In this document: positions 10,147-21,988 of the stretch, in pieces
How positions within the stretch are numbered: the first letter of the stretch is position 1
Layout of the letters: the number at the start of each line of letters is the position of its first letter
Source: Galerina marginata
Taxonomy: Eukaryota > Basidiomycota > Agaricomycetes > Agaricales > Galerinaceae
Direction of reading: 5' to 3'
Assembly (NCBI GenBank): GCA_023014335.1
Contig: JAECYW010000016.1
Span: forward strand, 1,240,001 to 1,304,000
Length of the DNA: 64,000 bases
Notes under the pieces: model-generated
The model's input: only the letters and a program-made list of their open reading frames with translations
What the model was told of the DNA's origin: nothing
Databases searched by the model: none
Translations under genes and position numbers: made by a program

Positions 10147-12903
10147 ATGTCTGCAGATATGTCTTCCTCATCGTGGAGACACCTGGCCTCGTCGAGCTCG
10201 CACCATCTCGCCTCCGCCGCGAACTCTCGTCTTACCTCGCTGAAAGGCTATATTGCTAATCGGGAATCTGGGAGATCGAGAGGCACGCCCCTCGCACGCG
10301 ACGCTCCACAGGAGGAAAGACAGAGCTGGAGGGCTTGGGCGGGCCAGAAGATTCGGGTGAGGAGGAAAGGCGCGGCTGGGCAGGGGAACGAGAACACGGA
10401 GCTGGTCAATGTGTTTCCTGGGTGGGCGACGAGGAAGTATGCAGCGAACCATCATGGCGATGGTGAGTGGCGCTGTGCTATTGCTATTGCATATCACTCA
10501 CATTTTCTGCAGGGCCTCCACCATTTGAACTGGAAGTCTTCATTTCTGGCTATGCGATTACCCATAGAGACCCCGAGAACATGACCCGCTCGCAACGCGC
10601 GTTTCTTCGACTGGCAAAAGGTATGTCGGCGCTTCACTTGGCGCCGTATCATACTCACAACAAATCATGTAGGATTTGCGTCGTTGCCTAAACTCGTCGA
10701 AAACGCTGCTGATGTCCTGCCAAACACATCATCCTTGGCTCATCTAACTCCATCAACGGAACAACTGCTAGCCCAAGTCAAACTCCCGCCCCGCCCTACT
10801 GAAATCACCGACGATTACGATATAGACGCCCTCGAGCGCCAGTTGCGGCTCGCAAAGACCACGGAGGGCCAAGTAACAGACGAAGCTGCGTCGGGCACTT
10901 CTTCATCCTCATCTTCGAGGAGGTCGTCCACCGATCTCCGGCTTCAGAACACCAATCAGCTCGGCAGCAACCCAAGAGTAGACGGCTCGTCTAATGAAGC
11001 CAACCCTGCCACGCCTGAGGTTATCAGACGCCTGCATGCCAATCTAGAAAAGAGGCTTCAGCCGTTCTGGTCCTCCGTCCTCGGCAGCCGCACCGTGCGC
11101 CTGCACCTCTTCGCCTCGCCCCACCAGGACCAACCACGTTCCCCATCGCCCAATCATGGGAACAGCCCAGTCGATAACGACGCCGAGCTCCTATTGGACG
11201 CCGAGGACGGGCCCATTGCATCACAGGACGTTTTGACAGCTGCTGATGGGAGCTTTCAGGTTAAATTTACCGTGGACTGGGAAGAGTTGTGTCATCATCC
11301 ACGAGCCCTGCATATCGCGTTCGGCGAGCCTGTTGAGCACGAGCTGCTCATCGTGGCGCAGCTGCTTCCTCTGCCGCAGGTGGTGCCTTCGCGACCGTCG
11401 ACGCCGCTTCAGGGCGAGGTGGCTTCTGTGCTGGCGCCGCCTGCACCGCTGACGACGCTCACGCGGATACCGATAACGCATTCGCCGATTAGGGTGATAT
11501 CGGATATTGATGATACGGTCAAGTTCTCGGGGATTTTGTCCGGGGCACGGGCGGTGTTCCATAATGTGTTCGTGAAGGATTTGAGGGATAATGTTATTCC
11601 TGGGATGGGGGAATGGTATGCTGGTATGTGGAGCAGAGGCGTCAGGTTTCATTATGTTGTGAGTATTCATTACTTTTTTTTTTTCTTCGGTTATTTCTTA
11701 ATAAGTGTTGCGCATAGTCAAATGGACCGTTCGAGCTTCTGCCGATACTCAACGAGTTCTTTGAAATCTCACAACTTCCACCTGGTGCGTGTTTTTTTAT
11801 TTTTATAAACGTTTATTTTTACTGACGCGTCTATCTTTAGGCTCTATTAAGTTGAGGTCATATGCCGGCCGCTCGCTTTTCAATGGTCTTCTTTCAGCAC
11901 CTGCTGCACGCAAACGTGCCGGTGTCGTTGATGTGCTTGACTCGTTCCCTGAATCCCGATTTTTCTTGATTGGAGATACGGGGGAACAGGATATGGAGCT
12001 CTACGCGGAGTAAGTCTATCCGTATTCTCGAATTAGATTGGACCAGTTTCTAACGCAGAGGATTCTAGCCTTGCACGCGAAAGGCCTAATCGGATTTTGG
12101 GCGTCTTCGTGCGTGATGCCGATGCGCTTACCTTCGAGGGACCCGAGCCGCTGGACGACCCGACCGGATGGAAAGCCATCGGCGCCGCTGGTACGAGACC
12201 AGCCGAACGGCCCCTCGTGCCAAGAAGCGAGAGTGAGCCCGTCGCCACCGGTGGCTCTACCGACTCCTCCTCGTACGCGCAGTACAACCACTACGCCGCG
12301 AACGCGTCTCAGGCAGACCTCCCTCCGCCGTACTACGATATCAACAAGACTGTGCGTCCGAATACGCATAGCTTGGACAGCGGGCTGGACGATAAAGCGC
12401 GGGCGAAGGTGAGGGATCAGGCGTTTTTCGGGGTGGGGAGTATGAGCGCTGAGCCGGAGTCTCTTGATGTGTCTACGCCTGTGCTGGCGTCGGCGGCGAC
12501 GATGGCGGGCCCGTCGATCGTGGTGAATGAGCCTGCGACGCCGCGCGGCTCGCGGCTTCCTGCGATCTGCGCTAAGTTCGTGACGCAGCCGCCCAAGGCG
12601 ACGCCCCCGCCTTCTGTTTCGGGTGCGGCGTTTAACCTTGGGGCGGGAGCAGGGCCGTCGTCGGCGTCGTTCCGGTCGCAGAACACAGGCTCGTCGACGT
12701 CTTCTTCCGGTGGGGCAGGGGCAGGGGCAGGGGCGGCGGCGGGGAGGAAGGCGTCGATGACGGAGAATGAGAAGAAGAAGCAGGATTTGCAGCACCGTGT
12801 GTGGAGGGCGAGGACGCAGATGCCGAGTCATATTCCGTTGAGGGTGTTTAGGGAGGCTGGGGAGTGTGTTGAGGCGCATGAGATTTTGGAGAGGGAGCGG
12901 TGA
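10147..12903 (+). CDS. APP1: Phosphatidate phosphatase APP1-like (DUF2183)
   Basis: Mg2+-dependent phosphatidate phosphatase of the App1 type, which makes diacylglycerol from phosphatidate and in yeast acts at cortical actin patches and endocytic sites. Six exons (10147-10462, 10513-10620, 10673-11658, 11718-11784, 11841-12009, 12069-12903) stay in frame for 826 residues. The catalytic haloacid-dehalogenase motif DIDDT (DxDxT) is near residue 420 in 'VISDIDDTVKFSGI'. It is followed by 'SNGPFELLPIL', 'GSIKLRSYAGRSLFNGLL' and 'FFLIGDTGEQDMELYADLA', all typical of the domain. The N-terminal part carries 'NVFPGWATRKY' and 'FELEVFISGYA', a conserved App1 N-domain. The C-terminal 230 residues are low-complexity (Ser, Ala, Pro, with a Gly-Ala run from a GGGGCA repeat near 12715) and probably disordered. 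It is divergent from the Tpt1-like gene. No breaks seen. Confidence 0.93.
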
Positions 12904-13737
12904 GGTTGGTTGAGTGCATGATTGTTTTTGAGTTTTTTTTTCGGTTTACCCTTGATGTTAGTGTAGTACTCTAGTGCAAGGTGTGTATAATTGTATCACC
13001 ATTGTAGACTGCATGCATATATACGTATTTATCACCTCCTAGCCCTGGATTAAATTTGAAGCAAGCTCACTTGAAAGTTTGCCGAATGGCTGACTGAGTC
13101 ATTACAACCACACTCGCATGAACTTTCTTCATGGTGCCATAAACCTACAATCTTGGCGAACGATATTATTATGTACCAGGACCAGGGATCTCTCCGGTGA
13201 GTCAGGCATCTCGCTCTGCTCAAAGATGAACCCGTCGGCAGGCTTAAAGGAGAAAAGCAAAGACATGGAAAACAGCTGGAGGACGGCCGTCCGTGTATGA
13301 TGAAATGATTTCGGCCGGGTGCTGTCTCTTTCAAATTTACACCAGGACCTTGAGCCGCGGCCAGGGAAAGATCTGCAGCAGGAGTATTGTTGGAGCGGTT
13401 ATGTTATTTTCTCTGATCTTTTTTGGTGAAGTATCCTGTGTTCTGTCCACGATTTTCCGCTTTGAGACAGCTTTGAGAGCTCACAAACTGCGGGCGGCGG
13501 CGCCAAGCGAGGGACGTAAATAGCACGCGAATCTGCTTCCGAAGAGGAATGCCGCGGCATGTCACGCGAGAAAACGCGGGACCACGAGCAGTGGATGCCG
13601 GCTCATCTTTCCTCCTGCCTCTCACTTGACACCGATTCCGTCCCATGCAAGCAGGAATCCACAATTCCATAAATAAAAAAGCACTACGCCTTTCAGATGG
13701 AGCTTAATAACCGAGTACATCCTGCCCTTCCTCTCCC
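12904..13737. other. Intergenic region between APP1 and the third MFS gene
   Basis: Contains the APP1 3' end and the promoter side of the third MFS gene. Short open frames overlap on both strands without family resemblance. No feature is supported. Confidence 0.5.
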
Positions 13738-16272
13738 ATGGATGACGTCCAGCATCCCCCTCGATCCACCAAAGGCGGCGCGTCCGAGTCGCGCCTGGGC
13801 TCGTCACAGAGCGTGCTGTCACCTGTGGTGAGCACGGTCACCGTCGATGGCCAGACCTCTGCGACACCGACGATTTTCGTCTCTGATATCGGCGACGACT
13901 CGGAGGACGTGGTGCTGCACTTGAAGACGCTCGAGAACGTGCGGGAGCCCAGCTTGGATCCGCGTGTTGATCTCGCTAAGGAGACCCGGCCGGGTGAAGA
14001 CGAGCTCGATGAGACACTGCGGCAGCGGTTCAGCCATTTGGTCATGAGGAGGAGAGACAGTCGGGAAGATTCGGTTTCTGAGAAGGGCAAGAAAAGGGAA
14101 GAGCCTATTTACGTGAGGCCTTCTGCTTGATCTTGATTTCTTGATTGAGTTAACAGCATACTTCAGATTGAATTTGGCCCAACTGACCACCACAACCCAG
14201 TCAACTTTTCGTTGCGAAAAAAATGGGCGATCACCTCTATTGCTTGTTTCGCTACCTTGATAGCATGTAAGCATTCTCCGGTCCTAACGCTTGTGGGGCA
14301 AGACTAATTTATTCCACTATCAAAGCTACGACGGCTTCGGCATACAATATGGGCTTCGCATCAATGATTCGTGACCTACACTGCACCGAATTCCAAGCTA
14401 CAATCGGCCTAAGCGTGTATGCACTAGGATTCGGCGTCGTTCCGCTAGTAACGGCCTCCCTCAGCGAAGAGTTCGGGCGACTGCCGCTGTACTTCGGCTC
14501 AGGCATTGGGTTCCTATTAATGTACATGATGGTTGCGTTGTGAGTTGCATATCTTTAGAACCTTACTCAGAAGGGAAACTTATCCTCAAGCCAGGTCGAA
14601 AAATATCCAGACTGTCATCGTTGCTCGGCTGATACAGGGTGCATGCGGTTCGACGGGAGCGACGATGGTCGGTGGGACCATTGCTGACATATGGGTACCC
14701 AAAGAGTACGCAAACTCTTATTTGTCGGTTTTTTCGAAATATTTAACTTTGTTCAATGTGTAGCCGGGGACTGCCCATGTCGATTTTCGCCGTCATGGCT
14801 GTAGGTGGTACAGGCCTCGCGCCTGTGATAGCCGGTTGGATCGAAATGAACAGCAGGCTAGAGTGGAAATGGATACAGTGGATACAGATGATGTAAGTGC
14901 GGCATATATGCGTCTTTCTTACGTGCATAATTAAAGCGCACTCTTTTTACTGTTAACAGGATCTGCGGCTTATATATTGTTCTGCTGCCCTTCGTCATGA
15001 AGGAAACCAGAGCCTCGATCTTGCTAACCCGCATAGCGAAGAAGCTGCGCAAGGCGACCGGAGACCATCGGTATCGCGCTCGTGTAGAAGACGAGCGTGC
15101 CAGCCTCAGAACCTTGATTTGGATCTCATGCACGCGGCCAGTTCGTGAGTCGAGTTATCTTCCAATTCACCAAAATATATGCGCCTTTTACTGACAGTAC
15201 CCTCCCAGACTTGATGACGACCGAACTTGTAGTTTCAAGTTTCAGCGTAAGTCCTCGCACGTTCTGTCTTTTTCCTGTTCACCCGCCGTCTAACGCGTGT
15301 CATAATTGTTAGCTTTGGATCGGTTTTGCTTGGGGCGTTACATACTGCTTGGTCGAGTCAGTGATCTCAGTCTAATAGCATAAACTTCATGAATAACTGA
15401 CGACGTCCGACCCCCAGATCAATATCTGGCGTTTTCAGGGACCTGCACCATTTCAGTATTGGATGGATCGGTACCGTCTTTCTGACGATGGTGTAAGTTT
15501 CTCGTACACCTAACCTCCTGACTATCTTCTTAATGGTCAGGTTTGGGCAGAATTGGCTCGTTCCTGGGTTTCTTTACCAATTTCTATCAAGAGAAATTAT
15601 ATCAGTGCGATCTCTTCCGACCATCCTTATCCGGCATGAATTAACTCGTACATCGCCTTTCCAGACGACACTTCCCCGAACGAGGTCCAGAGGCTCGCCT
15701 CTATCTTGCCTGCTTCGCGTCAATCCTGCTTCCTTTGGGCATGTTCATCTACGCCTGGTCGTCATTTTCGCGCATACATTGGGTCGCGCTTGCCGTCGGT
15801 ATCACTCTGTATATCTGGGCCGTGTTTATCATCTATTTGGCTGTCTTCTCTTATCTTGCTGATTGGTATGTTATTCTTCATCCCATGGAGTCGGAACGTG
15901 AAATTGACACGATATGTGATATAGCTATGGTCCTTTCGCTTCGTCTGCTCTCGCCGGTCAGAGCCTTGCCAGTAAGACAACATTATTTCTACTTGATTAC
16001 CAGTGAATCTGATGTTCTGTTTAGGAAACTTGTCTGCAACTGCATTCCCGCTTTTCACGACGCAGATGTACCGCCAGCTGGACTATAAATGGGCAAATAC
16101 GCTCTTTGGCTGCATCGCAGCTGTGATGGTCCCAATACCTTTTGTTAGCCCCATTTTTATCACTTGCCAGTTCTCAAACTAATTTTTATCGTAGGTCTTG
16201 TTCTTCTATGGACCTGCCATTCGGAGACGGAGTAAATTCTGTCGCGCGGTTATGGAAGCAGAACAACGATAG
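13738..16272 (+). CDS. MFS transporter, DHA1/polyamine-transporter-like (paralogue 3)
   Basis: More diverged member of the transporter family. Exon 1 (13738-14112) encodes a 125-residue polar cytoplasmic N-terminus, much longer than the 30-42 residues of the other two. It is spliced to 'IEFGPTDHHNPVNF' at 14167. Marks are 'ALGFGVVPLVTASL', 'SEEFGRLPLYF', 'RLIQGACGSTGATMVGGTI', 'ADIWVPKE' and 'ASSALAGQSLARN'. Splice positions agree with paralogues 1 and 2 except that the intron between the helices encoded near 15780 and 15830 is absent, so I count 14 exons and about 585 residues. The C-terminus is short and basic ('GPAIRRRSKF'), unlike the acidic tails of the others. It probably differs in regulation or localisation; substrate unknown. 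Confidence 0.87.
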
Positions 16273-16775
16273 CTCGCCCTTTCTCTCCTATCTCCATCTC
16301 GTACCTCTCATGCATTGGAGGTCATGTCACTCCAAACAAATTTCACGACGCATTCTTGTTTTTCTTGGTATAACGCCGGACTGAAGCATGCCTTTATATT
16401 AATTACCCAACGGATGGAATCACTTGTTAATTTATTGCATAGCAAAATTACCTTTGAACGAGTAAAATTAGAATATGGTGCATTATTGACGCTATGAAAT
16501 TGTAGAATTGGCACTGCAAATCGTCTGCAATGGTTCAACCAGATCCAGAACTGTTCAAGTTTGCATAGCGTTCGTTATCTGTAACTCGCACGTCTAATCT
16601 AAGTCTAGTTCTACTTGTACAATTTCCCGCCAACTAGTAAGCTAGCCCTAAGGCTGTTCCGCCTGTCCTGCCATACATTCTACATTTCTGTGTCCATTTC
16701 TGTCCTGCCGAATACTGTATCCGAACCTCAATAGTCTCAAGAAAGGGCTGCCACAGCCTACCCTCCGTCCATTCC
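16273..16775. other. Convergent intergenic gap
   Basis: Between the 3' end of MFS paralogue 3 (plus) and the MYND gene (minus). AT-rich; no coding sequence or repeat recognised. Confidence 0.55.
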
Positions 16776-18954
16776 TCATGCGAAATTGACGTATTCGAAT
16801 TCTGCAAAACGGATCGTCAGGTCCGACCCACCAATCGTGACTGCGGATAAGAACGAAGATTAGTGATCACGAAACTAGTTGTGCAAGAAATAGGTCACCT
16901 ACATTGGTCGTAGAACTCTTCCTTCGAAAGGTTGGGTAATTTTTGGTGCGCGGAGTGAAGAGGGATTCCGACTCTCTGCGGTCACAAGGAGTCATTAACC
17001 GAGGAGACAAGAAGGAACAAAAGAGGACACACACCTTCGGATGTACGCAATGTGTCTCGCGAAGTGCGAGCCCAAGGCTCGCTCCTGTGCCTTGTGCTTC
17101 CTGGGCTTCTAGATATTGCAGGAATGCGGCTTCATGATCCACGAACGCGTCTAGAGAGGCCATCAGGCGGACAAGAGACGGTGCTTGGGGGTTTTTGAAG
17201 AAGGTCTTGAGTTTCGATTTCTAAGGCACGGTTGGAGTTGATGTATGAGCGCAAGAAGCAAAAGGCATAATGAAAGAAGAGGAGGAAAATGACGGACCAG
17301 GGAAGGTACGCTCTCGCATCGCTCCATCAGTACCTTGACTGCCCGCGGGTTGTGTCGCGCGATGGAGCTTGGAGTGTCCTCGTGCCACTTCTTGGAGTGC
17401 ATGAGCAGGCAGGAGCTGGGGTTCTTCTTGTTGAGCAGCGGACCCCAGTCGGCCAGGCACTCTGCTACTCCCATTTGGTCGCCCATATCACCGACGTCGA
17501 TCCTGTCGAAAGAGGCCTCGGAGAACGCTGGCAGGACGCCGATGGAGATGCCTTTTGATAGGAGGCGAGAGTCATACTGAAGGAGGTGGATGTTGATGTT
17601 TAGCCCTTTGACACGCAGAGAGAACTCCCGAAGCTCGGATTTGATGTGGAAGAAAAGGCAGCCCAGGACGTCGCCAGCGGGGTCGAGGCCATGTCGGCGT
17701 CCTGTACGTCGGACGGCGGATGCGTCCCAGCCATGCAGAGGATTCACGGCGCTTGTGAATCCACTCCATTCGCCTTGTGGCGTAAACATCAACCTAATCC
17801 ATGTTTTATTAGAAAAATATAAGTACAAAAGAAAAAGAAGAGCAGTGCAGTACCGGTTTGGGGTCTTGAAAGGCCTGAGGTCCAAAGAAAATGGCGCAAG
17901 GACTCCGGTTTGCCAGAAACGATCGAGGGCCAACCTGTGCACAGGTGATAGGGTCGATAACATTTTTTGCCTGTCATCAATTTGAAAGGGATCCTGCAAC
18001 GTCTCCTTCATGCTATTCGTTGCCTTAGCAAGTCCATAGGTCGAAGAGAACATTTCCATTGGGCGTTTGATACTGGCAGCTGGTTGGGCTGAATAGAGCT
18101 TGCCGCTACCGCGAGTTTTCAGCGTGGTCTGGAATGACATTTCACCGTCGTTGATGTCTTCTCCGTATATAAGGTTGATACAATGGCGTATGTGAGAAGC
18201 TGCGGTTTCTGGAAGGCTTGCAGAATACATTGAGTGTGTTGCGAGTTCTGCTGATTCTTCGATGGAGGGACCGGGAGTAAGCAATACACAGAGGACGACG
18301 AGCATCCGGTTGAGCACAATGGCATTACTGTTGTTTAGAAGGATGTCCAGCCTTCCGGAGTATCCATTTGGAAGGCTGTTGACCGTCTCGACAAGGTTCC
18401 GTATGTCGCTCGCAGCTGGGGCAGGCAGCGCGTTAAACGTGAAAGAAGGACGACAATGTCAATTTGCTTGCGTACCTGTCATGCAAATTTTGAAATCTCT
18501 ATTAAAATCGGCGGGTCCCTCGTTCAACTGCAACTGGAGAGCATCGTACGGCAGATGGCCCACATTCTTATAGACATCAGTAGATGACGACGGAGGGAGG
18601 AATTTCGAATCGGATAGCAAAGGTTGTCGATTCTCAAGCATCCATTCCGGCTCCCAATCCTGGCTCACATAAATATGTTCGCAATCAAGGCGATGTTTAG
18701 ACCAATGTTGCCGTTGGCATCGACCAGAACAGTACTAATCATAGTCATCAACGACCTGCACAGAGTTCAGAAAATAGACAGCCCATACCTTGACGAGAGA
18801 ACACTGGGTCGCAACAAGAATATTGAGTACAAACGAAGCCGAGGACGAAACAATTCATTGCAGGAGGGATTCTGACCTGAGAACATGCCATTAGGCCAAT
18901 ATTCGAGCACACCTCCGTACCAAGAGCTCGACTAGAAGCATTGCTGCATGGCAT
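16776..18954 (-). CDS. MYND zinc finger plus DUF4470-like protein
   Basis: Eight exons (18954-18877, 18803-18789, 18734-18476, 18415-17854, 17793-17310, 17220-17035, 16975-16903, 16840-16776) give about 573 residues. Residues about 16-49 form a MYND finger: 'VCSNIGLMACSQ', then the 15-nt microexon 'CSLVK', then 'YCSGRCQRQHWSKHRLDC'. After 'WEPEWMLENRQP' comes the region typical of basidiomycete DUF4470-type proteins: 'VGHLPYDALQLQLNEG', 'AASDIRNLVETVNSLP', 'FDRIDVGDMGD', 'LADWGPLL', 'HCVHPKRVGIP' and the closing 'FTIGGSDLTIRFAEFEY'. MYND fingers usually bind proline-rich partners; the rest has no known activity. The 60 nt at 17794-17853 have intron borders but no stop in frame. The finger, spacing and C-terminal motifs are all present, so the gene looks functional. 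Confidence 0.82.
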
Positions 18955-20316
18955 CTGAGATATAGTTTTTCCGTTAACTCCCGATCCTAATCCATAGGAC
19001 ATGAAGGATTCTAATGACTGGCTGCTAGAGCCACCCTCCGAGTGGTTCGCGATCGAGAACATAGGCCGTTTGATGCGAGATAATACCTCTCGATAGTATC
19101 GATAGTCGACGATCATAGTAGCATGCGAAAAGAGGACTCTTGGTCGTGGACTCGTGGGTGATTCCATACCTTTGAGGCCATTATTATGTAGCCCGATAGC
19201 AATGCAGAGAACCATTCTAGAAGCCGCGGTTTTGCATTGTGCTTGATCGATTCTACGTCAATGAGGTAATCACTAAGAGTTCGTTGGGCATTTTATGTGA
19301 TAGAAGCGTCGGACTTACTTTCGACGATGATGCTCTACCATTCCCATAGATGCAAGTGGGATGGGGTTTGAAGGGATCTCCTCGTTCAGTTGCAATAGTC
19401 AGAACGGCGCATCGAATCAGTGCTTATAAGTCAGGTGCCTTGCCTTAGAATTTCGACTCTGGACAGGTGTAATCGGAGAACAACGCGTAGGGACAGTGAG
19501 GAAAGCGGATATGCAGATGACCGCCATCTTAGAGTGGCTAAGTACTCGTGAAGTTGAGAGTCAGCAATGTCAAACTCTCCCGACTGAGAAACACAAAAAA
19601 TCCATGCTACGGACAAGCGGTATCGTTTGAATGATACGGCTTGCGAGGCGCAGTCTGTGAGAGCATTTGGGCTCATAGGCGGCTCGCCTGTTCGTTGTCC
19701 AAGAGTTCTCTGGGTTCTGTATCGTAGGCAAGATAGATCTAATGCCAGAAGCGAGCATACCTATAAGTATGCTCGTCTGACTTCTGCGAGACATCAAAGA
19801 CGATGGGGTGTTATGTTACCAGTCGTCTATGCACCAGGTCGAAGATGCGGGAATAACCTCGATGAGGGAAAAGCAAAACTCTTGCGGTCATGGGGTAGAA
19901 CACATGGAATGCCTTCAGCGAAGTGTTGCCCGAATGACAGGGGCATGGATGTTGGAACATGCGTCAAGATCGATGGTACCCCCAGAGATGGGGAAAAGAG
20001 AAGGGGTATATCGTGATAACCACCTCGGCACCTCCAATGAGGATGCTTTTCAATAGTCACAATAATCTGAGAAATATATGAACAACTATAGTGTTCAAGT
20101 AAAACGGGTGACTTACGTCGTGGATCAGTACTCAGTTCTTCCATTCGCACCTCGGAACTTTTGTAAATTGCGCAAAAATTGCGTACAAAGACCTACAAAG
20201 ACCCATCCATACATAGAGAAGGGGGCCGCCGAGAATGGTCGAGAAACGCAAAAACGTTGAAGCTCAAACGTGAAACCAAGTTCCTATGTGTATTTGCCGT
20301 GCATTTGAAATGAGAT
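18955..20316. other. Intergenic region before the tandem duplication
   Basis: Open frames on the minus strand (for example 18955-19215, 19570-19797, 19827-20150) have no recognisable family. The first runs in frame into the MYND start codon but does not resemble family N-termini. I cannot support a gene. Confidence 0.45.
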
Positions 20317-21353
20317 TTGCCTTGAGAACGGTAACCTGGTTTCTGGAGTGTGGTCGATTTCGAGTCGACGAAATGAGCAGTCCACCCAAGGTTGTGTGTT
20401 GAGGTTATGTCAGCTTTCCCACATATTTGTTGGAGTTGGAAGACTTGTGGAAGACCCAAATGTAGTCCTCATCGGCTTCAATCCTACTAACACGTCCCTC
20501 CAGCCGCGTCCACCTCCGTTCGCCGTCCCACTCGCATCTAATACAGCCGAAACGACGCCTAGCACCGCTCCGAGTGCCCCTCACCTTCAATAAGGGATGT
20601 GGGCCGGAGGCTGAAGGATTTTTGGGGAGGTGGAATACACCAGGTCTGTCGCAGTCGCATTGCGCGAAAACGACCCTGCTGTGCAGCTAAACCACACCCC
20701 ATCACATCGTCATCCTGTCGCCACCCAATGCCACGTCACGTTTGCCGCCACGTTACGGATCTGGTATGGATGGTACCTGTACGCGACAAAACCACTCACT
20801 GAGCTGGTGTAACGGGCACCTTCCATGCTGCGAAACCATGAGCAGACCCCGACATCGGCGCGGCTATGCGAGGTATATATGTATGTTTAAAGATTCTGTA
20901 TCGTTGAGATTGCTAAATGTCTATTCTTTATTCTTTCATTTCAAGATATATTGGATTATGGAAACTTTGCGCCTAACCCACCTTCCGCTTTCGACATCGC
21001 TTCTATACCGAGCTCGAACGTGCGCGACTAACTAACACCATCTGGACGCCAGCGCCACCCACAACAACAGTCGGGCAGCAGTTTTGCTGGTGCTTTTCCC
21101 ACTCGACGATGGTCCTTGTCGTCACTCGAGCAGCAGCATAATTCTGCTGCTGCAGACATTGCGAGGGGAATGTGATACGAGTTGGCTGGTGCGCGGTCCA
21201 ATCATTGGTGGAGAGGACGTGTTGGGTCGCTCCTCAACTCGCCATCGCTGGTTGAGAGGAAGACTGCCACGACCCACGTAGCACCGCTGCCATCTGCTCG
21301 TCATCGACGCCAATATCAGCAGTGGTACACTATGGTGGGCACGATGGCACTTG

Positions 21354-21660
21354 GCTGGCGACAGCAGCAAAGAGCGAGGCGAGTCATCTGCCGCCCGTCC
21401 CCACTACTGGTCTGGTGCTGGTTTCGGCTCGTCGACGAGGGCCCTGGGATATAAAGGATGAGTTTAACTGGGTTTGGTCTTACCGGAGGCGTTTTTTAAA
21501 ACGACTCCGGTAAGGCCGTAAACGTATTAACTGATATATTAGATTGTAAAATATGTTCTAAATACACCGTATACTATTTTTGCTGTGTTGTTTTCCTCTC
21601 TTCGTCTGCATGAAGTCGGCTCAAACACTTATCACCTTGCAAGTTGTTAAGGTGAGATAT
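21354..21660. repeat. ~300-bp repeat with internal hairpin, copy in unit A
   Basis: Matches 30153-30457 and 30458-30753. It carries a perfect 10-bp inverted repeat, CTTACCGGAG at 21479 and CTCCGGTAAG ending at 21514, with complementary G-CGTTTT/AAAACG extensions inside. It then has an AT-rich stretch and the shared block 'cttcgtctgcatgaag'. It could be a small non-autonomous element or a promoter/terminator module; its ends do not show clear terminal repeats. Confidence 0.6.
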
Positions 21661-21988
21661 GGAAGCGTCAGAACCAATCCTTTGTTTTATATCTCTTTCT
21701 TGTATTCTTGCATTGTACGTTTCGTCGAGAACTCGATTGATCCAGCATGCTCACGCAAGTGACAAAGTATGCCTAACACCCATTACTCTTTTCAGCTCTG
21801 TCCATCGAAAGTCAAATACTCCAGTACATACTATTCTAATCCTATCATGACGAAATGTATCCATGGCGAAACCCAATATACATATACAATAAAGTTCTAG
21901 CAAATAATAGAGTCAGCAACGAATCTTTAATATGGTTGGAGAATAGCTACCAAAGTCGGTCTGTGATCCACACAGTAAGAGACTGTAT

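Noticed and set aside
12016..12879. 287-codon Arg-rich minus-strand open frame
   Set aside because: It is the shadow of the GC-rich low-complexity APP1 C-terminal exon on the other strand.
18459..18668. Separate small gene starting at 18668
   Set aside because: The apparent start is a GTG inside an exon that continues upstream into the MYND finger; it is an internal exon.
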